Source of the DNA: Guyanagaster necrorhizus
Lineage: Eukaryota > Basidiomycota > Agaricomycetes > Agaricales > Physalacriaceae
Direction of reading: 5' to 3'
Length of the DNA stretch: 64,000 bases
Assembly (NCBI RefSeq): GCF_019112545.1
Contig: NW_025064885.1
Span: 124,001-188,000, forward strand
Part shown: positions 23,907 to 36,416 of the stretch, in pieces
Position numbering within the stretch: the first letter of the stretch is position 1
Layout of the letters: every line of letters starts with the position of its first letter
The notes under the pieces: model-generated
Told to the model about the DNA's origin: nothing
The model's input: only the letters and a program-made list of their open reading frames with translations
The model's database searches: none
Translations under genes and position numbers: made by a program

Positions 23907-26900
23907 TTATCGTCGACCTCCGCCCCGTCGTGTATTGTCACCCAGTAAATAATCTTTGGCTGGATTATGCTGCCGACTGTATCGAGTCCGGTCCCTGATC
24001 AGTTTTGCGCGTTTGATGGTTGGCTCCAACGATTCCGCGCCGGTATCATCCCGTTCTGATAGCAATTATACGTTAGCGAGAGGCACAAACAATGTCTAGA
24101 ACGCTGACCTGATATCGTCCGCTTTCTACCATCACGATCATCCTCGTCCCGCTCAGGTCTGCCGGAGTATGATGGCGACAGAGCAGTCGATCCTTTGTCA
24201 CTTATGCGATCCCGTAAGCTGCCCCCTACGTTCTGGACGGCATTCTCGGGAGGTACCGCTGCGTTATTCGTACTAGAACTTGAAAAATTACGTGGCGGGG
24301 AAGAGTTATGATGATCACGATGGCGATCACGTCCCGCGTTCGTTTCAGGTTTCCTGGCAGGATCTGAATTCGGAGTCGTGTGCATCGCTCGGGGCGCCGA
24401 AGGGGTCGATGGAGGTAGAACTTTCGTCAGAGATGATGGTGCCTCTGGCGGAGGTCGTTTGTCACTATTCTATGTAGAATAAATAATGGGCGTGCATCAG
24501 AAGGGAAAGGAACGTACTTTCTCTACGTTACCAGCAACATTACGGCCATCAGCGTCAGACGGTTCCCGGTCTCTCCTCCGAACTCTGTCGTATTCACGAT
24601 CTTCGTATTCACGGCCCCTTTCCCTATCATGAGCGCCCTTGTCAGAACGTCTCACTCGGTCATGACCCTCCTTACGTGAACCACGCTGCTTTAGCGTTCG
24701 CTCAGCCTTGAAAGAAATGAGCACTACCATATACTGAAGGAAGCTAATCTTACCTCCTCCTCACCCCTCCTCCTTTTCCCAAGATTGTCATCATTTTGAC
24801 TTCGACCTGGTCGTGTTGTTTCTGAAGGCGCTGGAGCAGTGGCGTTGGGACCACGAGTGTTGCTGTCACGGTCCTTCCGTTCACGGTCACGTTCCTTGTC
24901 CTCTCCACCTCTCCGATGACGATCGCGGTCTCTCTCCCTGTCACGATCACGATCTCTCTCTCTCTCCCTATCTCCCCTGTCTCTATCCCGGTCTTTGTCG
25001 CGCTCTCTCTCATGCCTATCGCGCCCTCTGTCTCGCTCGCGGTCACGATCTTTCTCTCTCTCTCCATCTTTGTCGCTATCACGTGTCGAGGTACGCTCCC
25101 GGACGGCTCGTTCACTGCGAGTATGCGTAATACTGTCGCGACGGGTAGGAGGGCCCGGTTCTCGTGCTTCACGGCTTTCCCTCTCGATCTTTTTCTCATC
25201 GCCGTCAGCTGGCCTTCTATCAGAACGGGTCCTGCTTGTCCGGCTATCAGCGCTAGAATTTCGGGTACCTGGCCCACTAGGTGGAGAGATAGAACGATGG
25301 CGGGGGGATGGCGCCGCTGACCCATTACGACTCCGAGATTCAACTGCGGGTCTGACATTTCTATCATCGGTGTTTTTTTCTGACCGAAGGATCGACTGCT
25401 TCGCAGTCTCTCTAAGCTCCTGGGCAGAAAGGGTTTGGCTGGGCACGGATGGAGGCGGCATTGTAGGCTGAGCTTCGGGTTTGTTGATCTTATCATCTCC
25501 TGCGCGATGACTTCGAGGAGACTGCGGGGGTTCCTTCCCAAGGGCTGGATTCGTGGTCGCCTGTCCTGCCTCCCTGACTACAGGGCGAGTAGAGAGTGGG
25601 AGATCAGTGGCAACAACGGGGCTGTCATGCCGCGACGGAGGTTGAGAACGTCGGGAAAGATTTACGTCCTCCTTGGATGGTGCAGGTCCTGTCGGCGTGG
25701 CGCGACCGGTTTGCGCACCCGATTTGCCGTGCGTATCAACGGCAGACGGTCGAGGGGATTCGTTGCCAGAGTCGCGTGCTACGCGTCTGACAACAGGAGG
25801 TCGTTTATCGCTGGAAAAAAAAAGAGGGCATTAACGAAGGGCGACTTCCCGCTGAAATAGTTTGTGACATACTGTTCCATGGTCAATTTAGTTGATGTTG
25901 GGTTACTTGTTGACTTCTCTGTCGAGCCATTGCTGACGTGGGCTCGTGGTGCGGAAGGTGTCGATGCCGTTTGAGAATTAGAACGTCTGATTTCACCACC
26001 ATTGACTGCTGACTGGGCGCTCGGACCGGTCGGGGGAACAACACTTCGAGGTTTGTCTGGAGTAGCATTGTTTGTAGGCACCTTCATCGGTGCCGCTGTA
26101 CCATTGGGCTATATCGAAACGATGTGAATGCCGATCTTGGTAAAAACAGAAGGGACATACCTTGCCAGCCGGCACTTTGGGTGGTGTCCAAAATGGCTCT
26201 CGCTTCTTCAGAGTTGCAGCGTAACTACCCGGGCATCAGAGAGTGACCACATCGCGAGAAGTCAAGATATGCTCTCACGCTCTGCCAAGAATCATCAAGT
26301 CTCCACGCTTCTCATTTTCAAGGAATTTCTCCATAGCATGGTTCAGCTTCACACCGCCATGAGTAGCAACTGTCGATAGAGGAAACACCGGCAGGATCTC
26401 CTTCAGGACGAGGATTGCGTTATACACATGCATGAACTCTCCAGTTTCTATGGAGTCGATGAAGGCCTGAAAATAACCTATTAGGCAGTTGTCAATCAGG
26501 GAAAAGAGTGGACTTACCCCAACCAACTTCATATGCCACTTTCTCAATAGTTTTTGGAACTCCGAGTGCGATATATGGCCGGTTTGACCAGGACGATTCT
26601 GAAAGCCCGGATGAATCAGAGTCTTTCCTTTCACTGTCGACCGGTTGTCCGATAACCAAGCTTGTTCATCGGAATGCCACTTGTAGAGGTCCGTCAAGAT
26701 AGCATGAAGGAACCGACCTGTTCCACAGATGTAAGCAAACGCTGCCGCTGAATACAGCTAGTCATTACCATAATTACGCGCTTCGTATTCACTACAAGAG
26801 AAGAGGACAACCTTGACGTCATCGCTGAGTAGCTAAGGTCGGATCAACAACACGAAGAAGCGACAACGTGTTGCGGACTAACCAGATTATAGCAAACAAT

Positions 26901-29900
26901 TGTTTGGAAGCCCGGAGTGCCTTGTGTATGCAAAAGTCTAATCATTTGGGCTGTATAATCAGCATCCATGGGAGATAACAAGCAACGCGGGTAAATGCAA
27001 TGCTCTAGCATTGCTTCCACAAGAGCAAGATTTCGCCTGCTTGACACTATTGGGGACTAAGACAAACAAAGAGCACATTCGACAACATGAACTTACAGTG
27101 AGCAAACCAGTGCTGTTTTTCTTGAGCCAGGCGCTTCTGGGTGTATTCCCTGGATATGATCTGCTGCTTCAGCTCCCGATTCAGGGTATTTACCAGCTGG
27201 TTGTATCGATCCCGTTTCGAGCGATGAGCTGCTGCTGTCAGACGTTTCTGGCGATCCGCGGAACGATCTGCAGCCACATATCTGGAATCCTCCTGGTGAC
27301 TGAGGGCTCGTAGTGCAGCGCCTTCTTCGTCATATTTAGCCATAGGTGGCGACAAATCATAAGTAGAGAGTTGCCAAAACGTCAGATAGAAACCAGGTCT
27401 GGCACTTTCATTCAACGTCTGTCATTGAATGAAAAATCTCACTTACCCAATGGTATTGATAGCACGTTCAGGGGCGATACCCTTCACGTCATCGAATAGC
27501 GCCGCTAGTTGGGGAACCCATGGGCTCTGTAAGGAAAGATAATATCAAGTCACAGAACAACAAGGAAAATGTATGACAAACCTCAGGTGCTACGGATGCA
27601 GGTGTTGGTTCAACTTCCATGACAGCTTCATCATTGCCAGACTCCACTTTGGATTCGTCGTTCGCCTCAGGAGGATTAGCAGAAACTACGGCAGGTGACG
27701 CAACCCGAGAGATTGCTGCCGATGGTTCGCGCTTTGCCGTAAGAGCAGCCTTCAACCGTTTCTCGGCTTCCTCGCTAGCAAGGCGATTTTGTTCATCCTT
27801 AGCTAATGCCGTTTTCTGCCGTCCCAGCCTCAATATACAGCTCAAAGGAGGAAAAGATGAATGACGAACCAGCATTGCATCATGAAGCACAGGCCTTAGA
27901 ATCTGCATGCATATTGGAGCACAGATCCCATATTTCTCGCCTAGTTCACTAATGGGAGGTATTATCTTGTTTGCGTAGTCTTCAGCTGGTACAACAGACG
28001 GTGACGTCAAAAGCTCCAGATACTGAAGCAGCACACCATGAGTCTGAAGACAGTTTATAAGTATTGAACAATTCAGAAGAAGTATGCTATTTTAACGTAC
28101 GGTATCGTATAAACTGGCCAGTGACTTCAGATGTGCATCGGGAGCTTTGTAGATCGACGACTGCCGCTGCTGAGCTACCTGTATCAAAAGCGGGAGAGCT
28201 AAGCCAGAATCCACCAAAGTCTTGCCAAGTCTGGATGGTCCCTTCAGACTAGCTTCAGCAGGATCAAGCCTTGCACCACGTGTCGCTGATGCAATAGCTT
28301 CTATGCGTAGCGCGGGACCTCCGGCCATTGCCGTTATCTGGGAGTCAGATAAGCTAGGCAACGGCTCTACGCCCGCCATTTTCCATATTAACTCTCGAAG
28401 GACCACGATTTCTGATGTCATCCCATTTTGAAGCTGATGCACAATATACCTCAAGACAGGAGTGAGATCGGCACTATAACGTCTGAATAACATTCCGGTG
28501 AATGACGCCAAGCCTATTGAAACAGTCAGCACACTTTATTCGAGTGCCATACTCCTCGTACGTACTTTGAAGCCAATCGCTGGTGTTAACGCCATCGTCC
28601 TTGACCCGCTCTTTCCTTTGATTGGAGAGAGCGTCAAGGATAATGAAAACCAACACGTCGAAGCCCATGTTAGTCACAAATCGCAGAGCCTGGATAACAA
28701 CACTAGCCAGGTTGTCATAGGCCATGATTTGGTTCACCGCATTGATAAAGAAGATGCACGGGTTGGAGTGCGCAAGCTTCGCTACCGTTCCAGATAGCGA
28801 ATCGATGGTGTTATGTGAAAGGCGACGTAAAATCCCTTTCGACTCCCTGTCAGCTTCAACCCGACGAACACCAAGTTCCGGATGGGAATCGTATATATGA
28901 GATTTCCACTCCCCATACAAACGCCACCGTGCTGTTGTTTCGTACTGTCGAATGATGTTCCAGACTTCAACGGTGCAAACCGCATTCCCCCGAATGAGTG
29001 TAAGAGCCGGTAGAAGATACATACGCAACACCCTGAACCAAAATACCCGTATCGGGTTCTCAGGGTCAGGCTCTCCTAGCGGCTTCTTGGTGATAGGGTC
29101 CATTTCAACCTAGAAATGGCGATTACTATGTCGGCGCAGAAAACGGGCAATAAGAGGGCCTCCCACCGTAGTCTGGAGCTGCGTCCTCCCCAGCCTTAGG
29201 AACTTCGTCAGGAAAATTGTATCACGAGAAACGTGTAAGCCAATGAAGCGCATCAGTGGCTCAATAACGTCCTTCAAATCATCCAGAGTAGAACATATGG
29301 GAACCTGTTCGGACCAGTCTGAGAAAAAGAAAACAAATTCTGTCGTAGCTGAACATGGTGGAGTGGGAGCCCACAGAGTCAGCACTTGTTTTCGTGGCGG
29401 CGGTTGGGTAACACCAGTTGTTCCATAACGGGTCCTAGGCTGCAGGAAACTTGGATTACGTTCCTTGGTGACCAAGATAGAATCATAGAGGGGCTGGATA
29501 GATAGCTTCATGATACAGATCATGAGATCAGCTATTTCAGGTTGTGCATCCACCATCCAAGGGAATTTCGACAATAACCAAAGTGCAGGCCTGATTGCGC
29601 CTACAGCCAATAGAGCTGCGATCATACCACTTTTCTGAGTATAGCGATCTTTGAATTCGTTCTCGTGCTTCTGTTCTGCAGGAGTGGAAGCCTTGGTTTT
29701 AGAGGACGAGGGTGTAGACTCCAGCGGGGCAGCCATTGCTAGCTGACTGACTTTTGCGGCGGCTATCCTGGATTTGATGTCGGCCAAATACGCTTCATGC
29801 GACCGCTCCAAATCTGCATCGGGGAGGGACAGCTATGACATCCGTCAGTATAGTGTTAACGATCGAGGTTAAAAGCTGACATGCGGGTACAGATCTTCCA

Positions 29901-31291
29901 GGGTAATGAAATTTTCGCGTATCAGGAGAGCCGACGTCAGATATAAATTTCTGGGCGTTGGCTCAGAAACATCAGGACCCTGAACAATCCATTCATTTCA
30001 TTCAAAAGAGATTCACGAGACAGGTACGTACGGCGTAGTAGACGAATTTGAAACCTAGAACTTGGGCTAGTACAGAAGGTTTCTGGTCTGCCGGTGGTGT
30101 CTCGGAATTAGACCTTGGATTGGCCAATGAGAGGACTTCTTGAAGTGTTTTGCCTTTATACCGACTTTCTGACCCATCTACAGACATGGATGCCTCTCCA
30201 GAATGATTTCGATAAGAACCGGCCCATGGGGAAAATGAGAGCAGGGCGATGAAGAAAGTGTAGTGAGTGGCGAGATGGGTGCTCAGAACATCTAATATGA
30301 TATCCAACGCGCGTATAGGATCCAGATCAAAGTAGCCAATAAGACTGATGATCTTTTCCCAAACCGGTCGCGCACGCTCCTCGATAGCAGACCAACGCTC
30401 GGTTGGTCGACCGGTGGAGGACGAATGAGCGGGGCCAAGGTTACTTGTAAGTTCAGTAGTGAGCTTGCTGTATCCCTCAGACTGCTCCCGGAGAAGATTG
30501 AACTTGTTCTGCTTGAAACTGGACAGGAAGACGTCTGTCATCCTGTCGCATACATTCGAAGAACCACGCACAATAATCCTGTCCTCGTTCGAATATCTCT
30601 TTTGTCCAATGTTGATTTGTCTGCGAATATCCCAACATTGGCCAGAATGGAGGAATCCAACCTTTCTCGAGCGATTGCGGGTGTGATGATGCCAACGTTC
30701 TAGGAGAGGCGTGTTCAGTCAGAACAAGGCATGTCATAGGTCGCGTGCAACTCACCATGAGCTGTTTAACGATAGATATTACCCTATCTTTATCAGCATC
30801 TGCATCCTGCTTGGCTTTCTTCGCCTTCAACAGCGCGGCAGACTTATCGACAGGTGATTCTTGGGTGCCACTTTTTGCTATTGTCGCCTTGGCGTCAGCC
30901 ACGATTTCATCCAATTCTGTGTCAACAGTCCATATGATATCGACTATTTGCTCTTTGAAGAGGGCAGTATTGGATGAAGTAATTGTTGACGAGGAGGAAG
31001 AGGAAGGGAGAGAGTTAAGTACAGACTGGACAAAAGCAACGAAAGTCTCGGGTGACAGGTCTCCTTTACTAGTCCATGACGAGAGTGTCGAGAAAAGAAG
31101 CGTCTGATAGGCGGTGAAGACGTCGTCGAGGACGTTTGGATTTGGAGGGGCGGAGTGAAGTGGAACAAGGAATGCCCGACTGTATGCAAGTTATGTGGCG
31201 TCGTTGTAGAAGAAGGCGAAACGCACCATTCCGATTCACCTCCCTTCGACCACCTGGACAGATAGGTGTTAACAACAGTAACACCATTCAT
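23907..31291 (-). CDS. THO2: THO complex subunit 2 (THO2/THOC2)
   Basis: Large scaffold of the THO/TREX complex that couples transcription to mRNA export in the nucleus. Roughly 2,000 residues over many short introns. The N-terminus (MNGVTVVNTYLSRWSKGGES, then CRAFLVPLHSAPPNPNVLDD) is joined by an intron of about 48 bp. Family landmarks downstream include ESKGILRRLSHNTIDSLSG, VAKLAHSNPCIFF, FDVLVFIILDALSNQRKERV, DDGVNTSDWLQSL, and the region near 27000-27400 reading FYLTFWQLSTYDLSPP. The C-terminus is a long basic RD/RE-rich disordered tail ending DYLLGDNTRRGGGRR. The start at 31291 was chosen because it begins the conserved region; the same frame is open back to 31621, so a longer N-terminus is possible. 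Confidence 0.92.
24858..25078 (-). repeat. Arg-Asp/Arg-Glu low-complexity tract in THO2 tail
   Basis: Within the C-terminal exon of THO2 the DNA is a degenerate short-period repeat that encodes alternating Arg-Asp, Arg-Glu and Lys-Asp dipeptides over about 70 residues. Mixed-charge tracts like this occur in splicing and export factors and promote nuclear condensate or RNA association. Boundaries are approximate. Confidence 0.85.
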
Positions 31292-31726
31292 TGCCCCGAA
31301 ATGGAGTATTCCAAGGATTCTGGTAAAGGAACGGGTCAAAGAGAAATGTGCACGAATGTTATGTTGATGCTTGTTGTCCACGGAGCTTCGCCGGCATATC
31401 GGCCGCGACATGACCCCCGACAATACTCTTATTGCGTTACCGACCAACGAAGACTCCAGCCATCTATCTTGTTCGCCCATGCTGCTACTCTCATTGTTGT
31501 TTATGGTCAGGACGCCGTCCAATTCAGCCTTGACGCTGTATTTATCTTCTGTGACAATCTGGACCTGCAATTCTCCTTCTACTCCCAAAGATCCAAGAGG
31601 TATAGCCTCTAGCTTCATCATATTCTACTTTGGCCTGCAACGAGATTGATGGCGAGAAAGTATTCTGTCTCCAAAGATGAAGCTCTCTCGCTTTCCGTGA
31701 TCGTACCAACGACTTTGGATGGCTTA

Positions 31727-31875
31727 CAGCCGTTTACATACGGGTTGGGCCATCAAAGCCACTCAGAGATCCCCGACATAGCCTTAAATTTCCATAAACT
31801 CCAAACCTCAAAGTTCAGGTCGCTCTTTCCACTTGCAAAGAAGCGCGTTACTGTCAAGCTGTATTTAAATGGCTG
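31727..31875. mobile_element. MITE copy A (Tc1/mariner-like, TA target site)
   Basis: A 149-bp element bounded by imperfect terminal inverted repeats: left CAGCCGTTTACATACGGGTT, right end complement CAGCCATTTAAATACAGCTT. TA dinucleotides flank both ends (31725-31726 and 31876-31877), matching a TA target duplication. About 65 bp of its right end, read on the minus strand, matches the left end of the element at 46488. There is no coding capacity, so it is a non-autonomous miniature element. It lies just downstream of the ORF at 31927-32298 and may sit in an intron of that gene. Confidence 0.75.
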
Positions 31876-31926
31876 TAAACTATATCTAACTCGATCTTGG
31901 AGTGGTGGTAATCGTTTTTGTACTAG

Positions 31927-32298
31927 CTACAGCAATTTGTATACACGCTGGCCTCGTGAGTAAAACGACGGACCTCTTAAGACGTAGTCCGTTCTCCAAC
32001 TGTTTTCGCTTTGAGGGATGAGCCGGCTGGCCATTGATTCAAAGGAGAGAACACAGGTTTGTTGGAGGCAAGTGCTCCTTGATGGGGCTTTGCACCCTCG
32101 AGTTCTAACCGAACTTTCTCCAGACTCCAGCAGAGGAGTATCTACATCGGTGACACTGCTACTGACATTTCGAGTCCGTCTTTGCTGACAAAGGTGAAGA
32201 GAGGGTAAAGAAAATGTGTCCGGCCAGACCAGCTCCTCATCAGAGTCGCTAGATTCGAGAAAAGCATCCTCTCCGGAGACAGAACGCTTCTCGTTCAT
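31927..32298 (-). CDS. Uncharacterised ORF, acidic N-terminus
   Basis: A 123-codon frame on the minus strand beginning MNEKRSVSGEDAFLESSDSD. Product not recognised. The start is Ser/Asp/Glu-rich (SSDSDEELVWPD), with polar low-complexity sequence after it. The frame ends soon after a plausible donor (CGT followed by GTATAC), and further minus-strand open sequence lies beyond MITE A: PSKVVGTITESERASSLETE, then GVEGELQVQIVTEDKYSVKA at about 31500-31590. The gene may therefore be spliced across the MITE and overlap the THO2 5' region. I could not fix the junctions. It could also be a chance ORF. Confidence 0.35.
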   Translation of the reverse strand: MNEKRSVSGEDAFLESSDSDEELVWPDTFSLPSLHLCQQRRTRNVSSSVTDVDTPLLESGESSVRTRGCKAPSRSTCLQQTCVLSFESMASRLIPQSENSWRTDYVLRGPSFYSRGQRVYKLL

Positions 32299-32908
32299 CA
32301 GTCTCGTTACATACCATGGTAGAATATGATGGAGCTAGAATTTTTATAAGTCCAGCTCGTCATAAGTAAATGTACTATCAAGACTGAAATGTACTGCATC
32401 CTGACCCAAGATGACATGAGGAATAGTAGCATGGGTGAGCAACAGAGACGGAGACGGCTGGAGGCTTTGGTACGGTACATCGCTTCTGTCTTAGAGTGAG
32501 AGGGGAGAAGAATGTTATTTTAAGATGCAACAGTGCGAAACAAAATAAACCTTGACGTCGCCTAACTTGTCCGACCTTCGGTTGCGAGTTGAGGGGATGG
32601 TAAAGCTTGTTTTTCAGCAAGGAAATATATTATACAACCGATCTATAATAATATAAATACTTAGTGAAAAATCAAAAGCAGAAACTGTTATTCGTTAAGC
32701 AAGAAGCCAGGAGGTACCCACTGCACGGCATATGAATCGATCATAAGCCGTGCGTATCCTCTATGTAACAGCCTTGTCAGTTCTTTGTTCCGAACGACCT
32801 CAAATCCATCCATCCTATTCTATCCCAATGCGGAAGAAGCGCGGTGGAAGCTGACGTCCTAATAGCGCGCGATCGCACGCGTTGAGGGGCCCAATCGCGA
32901 CTTTTAAA
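32299..32908. other. Intergenic, A/T-rich
   Basis: No supported gene. The short open frame at 32378-32620 on the minus strand has no recognisable content. This stretch probably holds the 3' end of the 227-residue gene and the promoter of the ORF at 32298. Confidence 0.4.
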
Positions 32909-33747
32909 TCAATACAGTCCGTACAGGCCTGTAAGAGATGGAGGCATCCACGGCTCATCTTCCACCTCAACGACAAATTCATCAAGGAACTTTGTCCGAT
33001 TCATTCTGAGAAATTTGTGCAATCCCTCTTGTACCGAAGGAGAGAAATCGGAGTTGGAGACGGCATCAAGGAGAGGTTGCAGGCCCACTGTGAAGCCGAC
33101 GTGGATATTTTCTGGAAAGGATTGCCTGTTGAGAAAGATGCTGGCCTAGGTGTAATTGATGCTTACCAGGTGTATCGGGTTCCGAATACTCAGAAACCAA
33201 TTGGGCTATATACTCTGGAGCCCAAGGGTAATCTTCTTCGAGGAACACACGCCATCTCGAAATGAGACCCTCAGAAATGGGTATACGGCGTCCCGCAGAT
33301 ATTGGGAGCTTCCATCTGTCCACTTCTGCTTGTGTTACTTCAATTCTTCCAACTTCCAGGGCGTGTAACGTCTTCTCGGCTAAGGAACATGAGTAATTAA
33401 CCAGACAGACGCGGACTAGACTCACTGGATTCTCGATACACATCTCCCTTCTTCAACACTCTGTAGCACATCATGTCCGTCTCATTCAGTGGCGCTGGTG
33501 ACTTGGCATTGAACACGGCTTGCATTAACAGCAGCTCCCAAAAGTCTTTGAGGATGGTATATCCTACTGTTTTGATAATTCTACGTATGAATATGGAGGT
33601 TGGTGAAGGAAATGGGGCCTCTGATTGTGGGTCCTTGGTTCTGATGGTAATGCCACTATACGTATTTTCCTACAGGCCAGAGGATGATAAGCAGCAGAGC
33701 CGAGGGGTGATGAGGGGACGTACCGCGAATATGTGCATAGACTGCAT
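32909..33747 (-). CDS. Protein of unknown function, 227 residues
   Basis: Not recognised. Exons 33724-33747, 33426-33669, 33167-33379 and 32909-33111 join in frame to 227 residues with GT-AG borders, and no internal stop disrupts the model. Sequence features: GYTILKDFWELLLMQAVFNA (a possible amphipathic helix), ALEVGRIEVTQAEVDRWKLP, ISRWRVFLEEDYPWAPEYIA, and a C-terminus MPPSLTGLYGLY rich in aromatics. It is compositionally like a soluble globular protein; no membrane segment or catalytic motif stands out. It is divergent from CNS1 across 186 bp. Exon arrangement is my reconstruction. Confidence 0.6.
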
Positions 33748-33933
33748 GTTGATTTATCTCCCTCCACAGTAATGGTATTGAACGCGATTTTGGCGATTTA
33801 CCAGTCTTGCTACAGCGGTTCAACGTCCTCCTTTGGTCTGGTCGACGTGACTTGAAAGTGCAGGAAACGAAAAGAAGACACGTGACGTCATACTGATTTG
33901 TATCGATGAGGATATGTTTTTCTTTCGCCTTCC

Positions 33934-35168
33934 ATGACAGAAATTACGAATATCGCTGGACCGCAACCTCTGCACAGAAATGTTGCAGAAAAGCTGGCGG
34001 AGCTGGATTCTGTTCCGCTTTTTATGAAAAGTTTACCTGAAGACACGGACGATGTAGCGATCACGGCACTCCAAGAGCTAGCTTACGACGGAACTCCGGA
34101 TGGTGGGTGAGAATCCGCCGTTCATCTTCCGTCTTCACGTACTTACTGCCATGCAGAGCAAGCACAGAACTTTAAAGAACAAGGAAATGAGTACTTTAAG
34201 GGCAAACGATATCGCGAAGCGCTCGGATTCTATAGTCAAGGGGTCAATGCAAAGCCGACAGACGTTGCCCTTCAGGAAGCATTACTTTGCAATCGCGCGG
34301 CTTGTAATTTAGAACTTCGTAGGTGCCAAGAGACTTTTTTATCACCACCAACTAAACAAGAACAGAGAATTATGGCACTGTGCTAAAGGACTGCTCCAAA
34401 GCCCTTACCCTTAATCCCAAATCATCCAAGGCATACTATCGCTCAGCGATGGCCCTGGTATCGCTACAACGTGTAGATGAGGCAATAGACTGTTGCACAC
34501 GCTGCCTGGAGTATGATGCCGATAACAGTGGTGTTCGCGGAGTTTTAGAACGAACGACCAGGATCAAAGCAGAAAAGGAGAGAAAGGAGAAAGAGCGCCA
34601 GGAGAGATTGCGAAAGGAACAGGAAGCACAGCGCAAAATTAACGCCGCGTTCAAAGTGAGTGATCTTGTACGAGTAGCGCGTATCTGAAACCTACTCTTC
34701 CGTTTCAAGGAACGAAATATTGTAGTGGTGCCTAAGCCTGACGGTTCACAAAATCCGTACGCGCCGCACTTTGACCCAGAGGACCCGACAGGGAAGGCGC
34801 TCATTATCCCTGTCTTTTTCCTCTATCCCCAATATGCAGCGTCAGATATCATACCTGAATTTGTTGAGGATACCCCATTTGCCGAGCATTTAAAAGCAAT
34901 GTTTCCGCCCAAGGCGGCCCCTCCAGAATGGGATCTTAACGGAGAATATGTGGATGGCCAGGTAGTGATCTACGCAATGACAAGGCGGAAGCGGTTACTC
35001 AAGGTAGGGAAAAAGATGACATTAAAAGATGTTTGCAGAGCCTCAAAAGCAAAGGAGGGCGAAGCGATAGACGGACTGGAACTGAAGGATGGATGTTTGA
35101 CATTTGTTCTACTGCCAAAGGGCGATGTTGAAAAACGTTGGGTAGATGAATATAAGAAGAGCAGATAG
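33934..35168 (+). CDS. CNS1: TPR co-chaperone CNS1 (TTC4)
   Basis: Hsp70/Hsp90-binding co-chaperone; in yeast Cns1 is essential and supports eEF2 folding. Exons 33934-34102, 34157-34318, 34366-34655 and 34710-35168 give 359 residues. After a PLFMKSLPED motif typical of the N-terminus, three TPR units follow: AQNFKEQGNEYFKGKRYREA, TDVALQEALLCNRAACNLEL and DCSKALTLNPKSSKAYYRSA. A charged linker helix (KAEKERKEKERQERLRKEQE) leads to the C-terminal wheel domain (FFLYPQYAASDIIPEF, and PPEWDLNGEYVDGQVVIYAM). This order is specific to CNS1/TTC4. The start ATG precedes a typical family N-terminus. Confidence 0.95.
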
Positions 35169-35713
35169 CTTGTGTGCTCCGTCCGATATCTAGTTCTCGG
35201 ATACTAAGAGGGACCCACGTTGCCTGCGACACAAAAATTGCGAATCCGGAAGAAGATAACGGGTGCAGGAAAAGGAAACTTCAAGGATAACCCTTCTCGG
35301 AAGACTCACTACAATCATAATGGTGCTACGCCACCATACCTAGCGATTGTCCTATGCTTGAGAAAATGCCACAGCGCCCACGCTGTCCAAGGATGCTGAC
35401 CGTTATCGGTCACATGCTCTTTCATTTCAGCCGGGCAAAGTGGCACCCAAAATAGAACCTGCCGGCCCAGCTTCCGGAGGGTGCCGAACCTGTGGCCGTG
35501 CCATATCGCTGCTCACTCGCCCTCCAGTTCATCTTTCGTCGTCGTCAGGCTCGGTGAGTACTTTCTGCCCTTTTTATGCCGTGAATGGGACCATGGATGG
35601 TACATCTATGATTCTGCGTGGTTAAGTGCTGAACGAGTGGTCGCAATTGGCTGGATGGCGGATTTTTCGAATGGATGTTGACCAAGGACGCAAATTTTTT
35701 AGGGCCATTCAAG
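35169..35713. promoter_or_regulatory. Upstream region of ribosomal protein eS7 gene
   Basis: No confident coding sequence. The short frames here (for example from 35440) are probably 5' leader or a leader intron of RPS7. Confidence 0.4.
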
Positions 35714-36416
35714 ATGTCCGTCACCACCAAAATCCTTCGTACCGCCAATGCGCCCAGCGCACCTCCAGATGAAATGGAAACAAGCGTCGCGCAAGCCCTG
35801 CTTGACCTCGAAAACAACGTTCCCGAGCTCAAGGCTGAGTTGCGGCCTCTTCAAATCTCTGCCGTCCGTGAAGTCGATGTTAGGGGAGGCAAGAAGGCGA
35901 TAGTTATCTTCGTTCCTGTTCCCCAGTTGAAGGCATTCCACAAGGTGCAGCAGAGGTGCGTAGCTTCAGGCGTTTTCGGTTTTTCTGATTGCTCAAACAT
36001 GTTTCATGCAGGCTCACTCGGGAGTTGGAAAAGAAATTTTCTGACCGTCATGTCGTATTTGTCGCGCAGCGCCGGATGTTGCGGAAGCCAACCCGTACAT
36101 CCCGCGTCAAGCAAAAGCGCCCTCGCAGCCGTACTTTGACGAACGTCCATGAAAGGATACTTGAGGACCTGGTGTTCCCCACGGAGATTGTGGGCAAGCG
36201 GACCCGCGTTGCCGTGGACGGCTCAAAGCTTTTGAAAGTGTAAATGTTTTTGTTCCGTTGTTATTGCGTTCGCTCATGTCCCGATGTCGGATTAGCTACC
36301 TTGACTCCAAGGACGCCAATGTCTTGGAATACAAGCTTGACTCGTTCTCATCGGTTTATCGTCGCTTGACCGGCAAAGATGTCGTCTTTGAGTTTCCCGT
36401 AGTGGCGCAGGAGTAG
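35714..36416 (+). CDS. RPS7: 40S ribosomal protein eS7
   Basis: Small-subunit ribosomal protein. Exons 35714-35955, 36012-36239 and 36296-36416 give 196 residues, the expected length. Signatures: [80 protein letters not shown] and [20 protein letters not shown]. The C-terminus reads [11 protein letters not shown]. The ATG at 35714 ([10 protein letters not shown]) fits the family start. Confidence 0.97.

Noticed and set aside
24750..25541. 263-codon minus-strand ORF overlapping the THO2 tail in another frame
   Set aside because: The frame encoding the RD/RE tail continues the THO2 protein; this frame is its shifted shadow, open because the DNA is repetitive.
30944..31621. 225-codon minus-strand ORF at the THO2 5' end as a separate gene
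   Set aside because: Its middle is the true THO2 first exon; the downstream part is a shifted frame. Only the upstream third might be coding.
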